From: Accumulibacter sp.
GTDB taxonomy: Bacteria > Pseudomonadota > Gammaproteobacteria > Burkholderiales > Rhodocyclaceae
Assembly (NCBI GenBank): GCA_031276375.1
Contig: JAISNE010000391.1
Coordinates: 1-6,415, forward strand
DNA: 6,415 nucleotides
Reading direction: 5' to 3'
This document shows, in pieces, positions 1 through 4,853 of this stretch. The notes under the pieces are model-generated. The model was given only the letters and a program-made list of their open reading frames with translations. It made no database searches and had not been told where the DNA came from. The position numbers and the translations under genes were made by a program. Position 1 is the first letter of the stretch, and every line of letters begins with the position of its first letter.

Positions 1-1
1 G

Positions 2-535
2 GCCGGGCTGCCACTGGCGGCCCGTCTGCCGGAACCGATCTTCACTCCGGCCACCAAGGCCGAGCAGGGCGCGCACGACGAGAATATTTCCTTCGAGCAG
101 GCGCGGATCAACTGCGACGTGGCGCTGGCCGGGACGCTCGAAGGTTCCGGCAAGAGCGGCGCGCGGATCGCCGAGCAGGCGCGCGAGGCGGCCATCGCGC
201 TTTACTCGGCGGCGGCTGCTTACGCGCTGGAGCGCGGCATCATCATCGCCGACACGAAATTCGAATTCGGCATCGACGCCGCGGGCGCGCTGTACCTGAT
301 CGACGAAGCGTTGACGCCGGACTCCTCGCGCTTCTGGCCCGCCGCCGCGTACCGGCCCGGCGGCAATCCGCCGTCATACGACAAGCAATACGTGCGCGAC
401 CATCTGGAAGCGCAGGGCTGGAACAAGAAGGCTCCGGCGCCATCGCTGCCGAACGATGTCATCGCGTATACCAGCGCCAAATATATCGGGGCCTATGAGC
501 AACTCACCGGCCGGAAACTGGATCTTGATGAGTGA
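2..535 (+). CDS. purC: Phosphoribosylaminoimidazole-succinocarboxamide synthase (SAICAR synthetase), 3' part
   Basis: This cytoplasmic enzyme of de novo purine synthesis joins CAIR and aspartate using ATP to give SAICAR. The frame is open from the left edge and ends at TGA 533-535, so only the last 177 residues are present and the ATP-binding N-terminus lies outside the window. Visible family features are PIFTPATKAEQGAHDENI near the start, the SAICAR synthetase signature IIADTKFEFG, and LIDEALTPDSSRFWP followed by a YDKQYVRDHL helix. The C-terminal ending (YIGAYEQLTGRKL) matches the longer yeast ADE1-like form of about 300 residues common in beta- and gammaproteobacteria. It is followed by a 123-base gap with a hairpin, so it is probably not cotranscribed with the next gene. 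Identification rests on motifs seen directly in the translation; nothing looks damaged. Confidence 0.95.
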   Translation, partial: AGLPLAARLPEPIFTPATKAEQGAHDENISFEQARINCDVALAGTLEGSGKSGARIAEQAREAAIALYSAAAAYALERGIIIADTKFEFGIDAAGALYLIDEALTPDSSRFWPAAAYRPGGNPPSYDKQYVRDHLEAQGWNKKAPAPSLPNDVIAYTSAKYIGAYEQLTGRKLDLDE

Positions 536-615
536 AAGGCAAGGACGCGGGGAGGGCGCTTCCGATTTCCCCGTTCATCCCGTTCCCGCGTTTCATTTTT
601 CACCTTTCCCTCCGC

Positions 616-637
616 GCGGGCGGCCACGGCCGCCCGC
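616..637 (+). terminator. GC-rich hairpin after purC, likely intrinsic terminator
   Basis: A perfect 9-bp stem (GCGGGCGGC / GCCGCCCGC) with a 4-base loop CACG lies 81 bases after the purC stop and 21 bases before prlC. It is followed by TTCTT, a weak U-run, so termination may be partial. It sits where a purC terminator is expected. The alternative is an attenuating structure in the prlC leader. Confidence 0.55.
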
Positions 638-658
638 TTCTTCACGGAACACGAAAAC

Positions 659-2716
659 ATGAGCGAATCCAACCCGCTGCTCGACTTTTCCGGCCTGCCC
701 CGTTTTGACGCGATTGCTCCGGCACACGTTCAGCCGGCCATCGTCCAACTGCTCGCCGACAACCGGGCGCTGATCGAACGCCTGGCCGGCGATCCGCGGC
801 CGGCGACATGGGACAACTTCGCCGCGCCGCTGGCCGACGGCATCGAGCGCCTGACGCGCGCCTGGGGCATCGTCGGCCACCTGCATTCGGTCAACGATGT
901 TCCGGACTGGCGTGAAGCGTACAACCTGATGCTGCCGGAAATCAGCCGCTTTTACGCCGAACTCGGCCAGAACCTGAAACTCTTCGCAAAATACAAGGCC
1001 ATTCTTGAGAGCGCGGCCTATCCCACGCTCTCGCCGGCCCGGCGCCGGATCGTCGACAACGAAGTGCGTGATTTCCGCCTGTCGGGCGCCGAGCTTCCGG
1101 AAGACAAAAAGCCGCGCTTCCAGGCCATCCAGGAAGAACTCGCCGCGCTCGCCGCCAAATTTTCGGAGAACCTCCTCGATGCGACCAACGCTTTCGCCGA
1201 GATCGTCACCAGCGAGGAGGAACTGGCCGGACTGCCGTCCGACGTGATCCAGGCCGCGCGCGAGGCCGCCGAAAAAGACGGCAAGGCGGGCTGGAAATTC
1301 ACTCTGCATATGCCTTCCTACTGGCCGGTGCAACGGTTCGCCGACAGCCGCCGCCTGCGCGAGGCGCTTTACCGCGCCTCCGCCACGCGCGCCGCGGAGT
1401 TCGGCCCGGCCGAACTCGACAACACGCCGCTGATCCGGCGCATTCTCGCGCTGCGCGAGGAAGAGGCGCGAATGCTCGGTTATCGCAATTTCGCGGAAGT
1501 ATCGCTGGCGCCCAAGATGGCCGCGTCGGTCGAGCAGGTGCTCGCTTTCCTGCGCGATCTGGCGCGCAAGGCCAAACCCTTCGCGGAAAGGGACGTGGCC
1601 GAACTGCGCGACTTCGCGCGCCGGGAGTTGCGCCTGGAAACGCTCGAAGCCTGGGACATGGGCTACGCTTCGGAAAAGCTGCGTCAGGCGCGTTACGCCT
1701 TTTCCGAACAGGACGTCAAGGCGTATTTCACCGAACCCAGGGTATTGTCCGGGCTGTTTCACGTCGTCGAGTCGCTTTACGGCGTGCGCATCGAGCCAGA
1801 CAGCGCGCCCGTTTGGCATGAGGATGTGCGCTTTTTCCGCATCGAAGACGCGCGCGGCGAACGGGTCGGCCAGTTCTATCTCGATCCCTACGCCCGCGAA
1901 ACCAAGCGCGGCGGCGCCTGGATGGACGATGCCGTTTCCCGCCGCCGCACCGAGGCGGGCATGCAGACGCCGGTGGCCTATCTGGCCTGCAACTTCCCGC
2001 GCCCGGTCGGCGAAAAGGACGGAAAACCACGGCCAGCGACGTTTTCGCACGATGATGTCGAAACCCTGTTCCATGAAGCCGGTCATGGCCTGCACCATTT
2101 GCTCACGCGCGTCGAGGAACTCGGCGTTTCCGGCATTCATGGCGTCGAATGGGATGCCGTCGAATTACCGTCGCAGTTCATGGAAAACTATTGCTGGGAG
2201 TGGGAGGTGTTGCGCCGGGTATCGAGCCACGTCGATACCGGAGAACCGCTGCCGCGCGAATTGTTCGACAAGATGCTCGCCGCGCGCAACTTCCAGAGCG
2301 GCATGCTGACCGTGCGCCAGATCGAATTCGCCCTGTTCGACATGTTGCTGCACAGCGAATTCGACCCGCGCGGAAAAGACAGCGTGCTCGACCTGCTGCA
2401 CACGGTGCGCGAAGAAGTCGCCGTCATTTTTCCGCCGGCATGGAACCGCTTCCCGAACAGCTTCTCGCACATCTTCGCCGGCGGTTATGCGGCCGGTTAT
2501 TACAGCTACAAATGGGCGGAAGTCCTTTCCGCCGATAGTTATGCCGCTTTCGAGGAAGCGGGCGATCCGTTCGACCCGGACGTCGGCCGGCGCTTTCTCG
2601 ACGAAATCATCGCCATGGGCGGCGCCCGCCCGGCGCTGGAGAACTTCCGCGCCTTCCGTGGACGCGATCCGCGGGTCGATGCCTTGTTGCGGCACAGTGG
2701 TATGATTACCGCCTAG
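659..2716 (+). CDS. prlC: Oligopeptidase A (M3 family zinc metallopeptidase)
   Basis: This is a cytoplasmic thimet-type oligopeptidase that hydrolyses short peptides, including cleaved signal peptides and late products of protein turnover. At 685 residues it is close to the roughly 680 of the E. coli enzyme, so it is full length. The zinc site is complete: HEAGH at residues 472-476 (H472 and H476 ligands, E473 catalytic) and the third ligand E502 in the VELPSQFMEN motif. The GYAAGYYSYKWAEVLSADSYAAF segment near the C-terminus, with the substrate-facing Tyr/Gly residues, is also typical of the family. The N-terminal part starts NPLLDFSGLPRFDAI, as in OpdA proteins. ATG 659 is chosen because the protein then starts where the family does; the Shine-Dalgarno match upstream is weak. 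The next gene begins 27 bases after the stop, suggesting a shared transcript. Confidence 0.96.
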   Translation: MSESNPLLDFSGLPRFDAIAPAHVQPAIVQLLADNRALIERLAGDPRPATWDNFAAPLADGIERLTRAWGIVGHLHSVNDVPDWREAYNLMLPEISRFYAELGQNLKLFAKYKAILESAAYPTLSPARRRIVDNEVRDFRLSGAELPEDKKPRFQAIQEELAALAAKFSENLLDATNAFAEIVTSEEELAGLPSDVIQAAREAAEKDGKAGWKFTLHMPSYWPVQRFADSRRLREALYRASATRAAEFGPAELDNTPLIRRILALREEEARMLGYRNFAEVSLAPKMAASVEQVLAFLRDLARKAKPFAERDVAELRDFARRELRLETLEAWDMGYASEKLRQARYAFSEQDVKAYFTEPRVLSGLFHVVESLYGVRIEPDSAPVWHEDVRFFRIEDARGERVGQFYLDPYARETKRGGAWMDDAVSRRRTEAGMQTPVAYLACNFPRPVGEKDGKPRPATFSHDDVETLFHEAGHGLHHLLTRVEELGVSGIHGVEWDAVELPSQFMENYCWEWEVLRRVSSHVDTGEPLPRELFDKMLAARNFQSGMLTVRQIEFALFDMLLHSEFDPRGKDSVLDLLHTVREEVAVIFPPAWNRFPNSFSHIFAGGYAAGYYSYKWAEVLSADSYAAFEEAGDPFDPDVGRRFLDEIIAMGGARPALENFRAFRGRDPRVDALLRHSGMITA

Positions 2717-2730
2717 TGTTTGAGCATTGC

Positions 2731-2734
2731 GGAG
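2731..2734 (+). promoter_or_regulatory. Shine-Dalgarno GGAG that sets the start of the DUF4124 gene
   Basis: GGAG lies 9 bases before ATG 2744. The same frame is open upstream to a TTG at 2720, but that codon has no ribosome site and would add eight polar residues ahead of the signal peptide. ATG 2744 is therefore preferred. Confidence 0.6.
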
Positions 2735-2743
2735 AATCACATC

Positions 2744-3271
2744 ATGTTCTCATTCCACTCCCTTCTTCCTTTTCTCGCCGCCGTCGCCGTTGCCTTGCCG
2801 TGCGGCGCCCAGACGACCTATCGCTGGGTCACCGAAAAAGGAGAGACCATTTACTCGGACCTGCCGCCTCCGCCTGGAATGCGCGCCGTAGAAAAGATAG
2901 AAGGCGCTGGGCAGATAGAAGGCGCTGGGCAGGAAGGCGGACAAACGTTGCCCTATGCCACGCGTCTGGCCGCGGGAAAATACCCTGTCACCCTCTACAC
3001 CACGGCCAACTGCAAGGAGCTTTGTGTCCAGGCCAGGACTCTGCTCAACGGGCGCGGCATTCCATTCTCGGAAAAGATGTTTACCACCCAGGGAGAGATG
3101 GACGAAGTCGCCAAGCAGTTTGGCAAGGACATGGCAATCCCCAGCCTGAAGGTCGGATCGCAGAATTTCCCCGGATTCGAGGCCGCCTCGTGGAACAATC
3201 TTCTTGATTTGGCGGGCTATCCGAAAACCGCTCCGTACGGCAGCAAACCCTCCGGCGCATTTTCCCAATAA
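2744..3271 (+). CDS. Exported DUF4124 / glutaredoxin-like protein
   Basis: This 175-residue protein has a Sec-type signal peptide (MFSFHSLLPFLAAVAVALPCGA, likely cut before QTTYRW), so it should act in the periplasm. The Cys in LPCGA does not form a proper lipobox. Residues from about 22 to 60 match the DUF4124 pattern (YRWVTEKGETIYSDLPPP). From about residue 82 there is a thioredoxin/glutaredoxin fold: VTLYTTANC, the cysteine pair C90 and C94, then GIPFSEKMFTT, and AIPSLKVG with the expected cis-proline P133. The cysteine pair is spaced CxxxC (CKELC) rather than CxxC, so the redox role is uncertain. Between the two domains lies an in-frame 18-bp tandem duplication that gives IEGAGQ twice. 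It follows prlC by 27 bases, probably in the same operon. A thiol/disulfide role is inferred from the family; no substrate can be named. Confidence 0.85.
   Translation: MFSFHSLLPFLAAVAVALPCGAQTTYRWVTEKGETIYSDLPPPPGMRAVEKIEGAGQIEGAGQEGGQTLPYATRLAAGKYPVTLYTTANCKELCVQARTLLNGRGIPFSEKMFTTQGEMDEVAKQFGKDMAIPSLKVGSQNFPGFEAASWNNLLDLAGYPKTAPYGSKPSGAFSQ
2896..2931 (+). repeat. 18-bp in-frame tandem duplication
   Basis: Two exact, adjacent copies of GATAGAAGGCGCTGGGCA occupy 2896-2913 and 2914-2931, and the following base also continues the repeat. They encode IEGAGQ twice in the linker between the DUF4124 and glutaredoxin-like parts. The lack of any difference between the copies points to a recent slippage event. 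Confidence 0.9.
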
Positions 3272-3328
3272 GGCTTGCGCATTCTTTTCATTTGCCAGTG
3301 CCATCGATCGCGTTTATCATGATTGGAC

Positions 3329-3357
3329 TTGCCGATGAATGGAATAAGGATTATTCT
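3329..3357 (+). promoter_or_regulatory. Candidate sigma70-like promoter for the H-NS-like gene
   Basis: TTGCCG (3329-3334, 4 of 6 to the -35 consensus) is separated by 17 bases from TATTCT (3352-3357, 4 of 6 to the -10 consensus). It lies in the AT-rich gap of 148 bases between the DUF4124 gene and the H-NS-like gene and would give a leader of about 55 bases. The match is moderate. No hairpin terminator is visible between 3272 and this site, so read-through from the prlC unit is possible. Confidence 0.35.
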
Positions 3358-3405
3358 TGGCTGTCTCATTTTTTTCATCTTTCTTTTCAACCCAATCGAT
3401 CAGAC

Positions 3406-3413
3406 AGGAAGGG
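3406..3413 (+). promoter_or_regulatory. Shine-Dalgarno AGGAAGGG setting the H-NS-like start
   Basis: AGGAAGGG ends 6 bases before ATG 3420. The frame is open further upstream to a TTG at 3357, but that start would add a 21-residue extension with no family match and no ribosome site, so ATG 3420 is taken. Confidence 0.65.
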
Positions 3414-3419
3414 ACGTTC

Positions 3420-4148
3420 ATGGACTCGTACCAATCGTTGCTGGATAAAATTTCCGTACTTCAGAAAAAGGCTTTGTCGTTGCGGGAGAACGAAAAAAAG
3501 CGCGCTGTCGCCGAGATACGCAAATTGATCGATCTGTATGACGTTCAGCCTGCCGAATTGTTTTCGGGCGCCAAGCGGTCCGTTGCCGGCAGACCGCTTC
3601 CGGTCTCCGCCGCCGGCAAAAAGATTCTCTTTGCCAAGTACCGCGATCCGGCCACGGGAAAAACCTGGAACGGGCACGGCAAGAGGCCGCTCTGGCTGGT
3701 TGGCGACCGGGACAAATATCTCATCGACGGGCAGGCGGAAGCCACGGGCGGTGCGGTGGGGTCGAAGAAAAGGGCGCAGAAGAAAGCAAAATCGTCCCTT
3801 CCTCCCAAATACCGTAATCCGGAAACGGGAAAAACCTGGAATGGACACGGCAAGAGGCCGTTCTGGCTGATTGGCGACCGGGATAAATATCTCATCGCCG
3901 GGCAAGCGGAAACCGTGGGCAATGCGGCAAAGCCACAGAAAGTGGCGCGGACGAAAGCAAAGTCGTTGTCAGACTGGAGATCGGGCGCGGCCAAAGTGCT
4001 TCAGAAAGCCACGGCAAGGTCCAAACAGAACGCCTCGCCAAAACAGGCTGGAAAGCGTAAAACGCCCTCCGCGAATAACAGTGCTCCACAGACGGATATT
4101 CCCATCTCCCCGGTAATTCCCGACCCCGCCGCTCCCCCGGTGGAGTGA
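3420..4148 (+). CDS. H-NS family nucleoid protein with two tandem DNA-binding domains
   Basis: This predicted DNA-binding, gene-silencing protein of 242 residues is more than twice the length of a usual betaproteobacterial H-NS (about 95-110). Residues 1-50 are a charged heptad-rich helix (YQSLLDKISVLQKKAL, then ENEKKRAVAEIRKLIDLY) matching the H-NS oligomerisation region. Residues 73-107 and 130-164 are two copies of the C-terminal DNA-binding motif, each with TGKTWNGHGKRP and GDRDKYLI; 30 of 35 residues are identical. Each copy is followed by a lysine/alanine-rich linker (KKRAQKKAK; VARTKAK). The tail from about 165 is basic and rich in K, A, P and S, ending in a proline-rich segment. The AT-hook-like core reads GHGKRP where the usual form is GxGRxP, a conservative change. 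It has its own candidate promoter and a following hairpin, so it is probably monocistronic. Target genes are unknown; the neighbouring AT-rich promoter at 4793 is an inferred possibility only. Confidence 0.87.
   Translation: MDSYQSLLDKISVLQKKALSLRENEKKRAVAEIRKLIDLYDVQPAELFSGAKRSVAGRPLPVSAAGKKILFAKYRDPATGKTWNGHGKRPLWLVGDRDKYLIDGQAEATGGAVGSKKRAQKKAKSSLPPKYRNPETGKTWNGHGKRPFWLIGDRDKYLIAGQAETVGNAAKPQKVARTKAKSLSDWRSGAAKVLQKATARSKQNASPKQAGKRKTPSANNSAPQTDIPISPVIPDPAAPPVE
3636..3740 (+). repeat. H-NS DNA-binding domain repeat, copy 1
   Basis: This 105-bp unit (residues 73-107) matches copy 2 at 3807-3911 in 93 of 105 bases by direct comparison. Most changes are at third codon positions and five change the residue (D/N, A/E, L/F, V/I, D/A). 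The copies are 171 bp apart, start to start. Confidence 0.9.
3807..3911 (+). repeat. H-NS DNA-binding domain repeat, copy 2
   Basis: This is the second copy of the 105-bp unit (residues 130-164). Similarity weakens but continues into the following Lys-rich linker, so the duplicated block was probably the whole 171-bp domain plus linker. Confidence 0.9.
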
Positions 4149-4156
4149 CTTCTTCC

Positions 4157-4180
4157 GAGGATCATCCGTCGATGATCCTC
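4157..4180 (+). terminator. Perfect inverted repeat after the H-NS-like gene, possible terminator
   Basis: GAGGATCATC, loop CGTC, then GATGATCCTC forms an uninterrupted 10-bp stem starting 8 bases after the stop codon. The next bases (ATGGGTTTCT) give only a poor U-run. Its position fits a terminator. A protein-binding palindrome or recombination site cannot be excluded. Confidence 0.5.
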
Positions 4181-4480
4181 ATGGGTTTCTCGCGGAACAG
4201 GAGCTTGTCTCGACAGGCTTCTGTCAATGCAAGACCATAGACAACAGCCTTCCTCCGGGCGCCGTCGAGCGCAGGGCGCGCCGTGGGTCGGCTTGAAGAA
4301 CCATCCGTTTTTCATGAGCGCGAGCCTGCCGACGCTGATGGTCATGTATCCCCCACGGCGGCTCGCCCTGCCGATTCACAACCGGAAACAGATCGGCGGC
4401 ATGGCCGCCGCCGCATTGGCCGAAGCCTTTTCAACGGCCTGCGTTTCGACCCGCGCCTTGCCGTTTTCGCCAGCATCCCG
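4181..4480. other. Gene-free GC-rich stretch, no recognised content
   Basis: I find no convincing gene in these 300 bases. Several short open frames exist on both strands, but none has a ribosome site, a recognisable domain or a sensible length. On the minus strand one frame reads MTISVGRLALMKNGWFFKPT around 4345-4286, which looks more protein-like than its surroundings but was not recognised. It could belong to another degraded element. The stretch lies between the hairpin after the H-NS-like gene and the break point of the transposase remnant. Confidence 0.4.
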
Positions 4481-4714
4481 TTCCTGATGGCCGTAGAGCG
4501 GTTTGATGGTGGTGTCGGTGTCGAGAATTCACGGCGTATCAAGCAGCGGTGCGATGCTGTCGGTGATGTGGCCATTCAGCCACGCCGTCCCCGCCGCTTC
4601 GGGGAGACGTTTGAGCGCATTGCGCAAGACGTCCTCGAAGATCCTCTCTCTGCCCCTCCACATGGACAAGCGTAGATACACCTGGCGCCCCTGTATGGCG
4701 ACCGTCGCGGAATA
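4481..4714 (-). pseudogene. Transposase remnant (DDE type, IS element), stop-interrupted fragment
   Basis: Read on the minus strand from 4714, the frame gives VAIQGRQVYLRLSMWRGRE, a helix-rich stretch, then LLDTP, a TGA stop (4531-4529), and directly after it ILDTDTTIKPLYGHQE ending at 4481. The phrase W-ILDTDTT-x-KPLYGHQEG is a block I recall from DDE transposases, and the TGA sits exactly where that block has TGG (Trp), so a single nonsense change explains it. After GHQE the expected continuation (GA, then a YNP.KPGRPSH-like segment) is missing, so the element is also truncated or rearranged at about 4480. Upstream, another TGA at 4717-4715 closes the frame. No start codon, complete termini or target duplication were found. 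The IS family is not assigned; IS4/IS1380-like is a guess. It is not functional as it stands. Confidence 0.6.
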
Positions 4715-4753
4715 TCATGCGGTGTCGGGTCTTGACACGCCTTGGGCGCCAGG
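4681..4753. repeat. 10-bp inverted repeat near the transposase remnant
   Basis: CCTGGCGCCC (4681-4690) and GGGCGCCAGG (4744-4753) are exact reverse complements 53 bases apart. They straddle the end of the readable transposase fragment. They may be remains of an element end or a chance GC-rich match. Confidence 0.35.
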
Positions 4754-4792
4754 GCAAGATGATCAAACGAGACAACAAAAAGCAAAAATCCA

Positions 4793-4821
4793 TTGATATA
4801 CGCCGCCTTTAAAACTACTAT
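4793..4821 (+). promoter_or_regulatory. Candidate sigma70 promoter for the PNP-NACHT gene
   Basis: TTGATA (4793-4798, 5 of 6 to the -35 consensus), a 17-base spacer and TACTAT (4816-4821, 4 of 6 to the -10 consensus) lie in an AT-rich pocket just ahead of the large gene. The transcript would start near 4828, giving a leader of about 25 bases. No operator or riboswitch-like structure was noticed. Confidence 0.5.
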
Positions 4822-4842
4822 CCAAAAATCATAAACGACAAT

Positions 4843-4847
4843 GGAGG
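4843..4847 (+). promoter_or_regulatory. Shine-Dalgarno GGAGG of the PNP-NACHT gene
   Basis: GGAGG stands 6 bases before ATG 4854. This is the strongest ribosome site in the window and fixes the start of the large 3'-incomplete gene. A second ATG at 4841 is in a different frame and overlaps this site. Confidence 0.75.
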
Positions 4848-4853
4848 TTTTAA

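Noticed and set aside
593..2140. Minus-strand open frame of 515 codons opposite prlC
   Set aside because: It lies entirely antisense to a clear M3 peptidase gene with an intact zinc site. Its composition is the usual Arg/Gly/Ala-rich mirror of high-GC codon use, and no domain was recognised.
1818..2309. Plus-strand alternative frame of 163 codons within prlC
   Set aside because: It is a frame-shifted reading of prlC, rich in Arg, Ala and Ser, with no independent evidence.
2165..2740. Minus-strand open frame of 191 codons over the end of prlC
   Set aside because: It is a mirror of the conserved C-terminal prlC coding sequence with no ribosome site or recognisable motif.
2750..3304. Minus-strand open frame of 184 codons opposite the DUF4124 gene
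   Set aside because: The plus strand has a signal peptide, a ribosome site and two recognisable domains; the minus product has none.
3636..3911. Repeat pair considered as a CRISPR or mobile repeat
   Set aside because: The two units are in-frame coding copies of one protein domain, with only two copies and no spacer-like structure.
3387..3994. Two long minus-strand frames opposite the H-NS-like gene, themselves containing repeats
   Set aside because: Their internal repeats are only the complement of the duplicated H-NS domain; the plus-strand frame fits a known family.
4283..4675. Plus-strand open frame of 130 codons in the gene-free region
   Set aside because: It is antisense to the transposase remnant, Arg/Pro/Ala-rich and without a ribosome site or domain.
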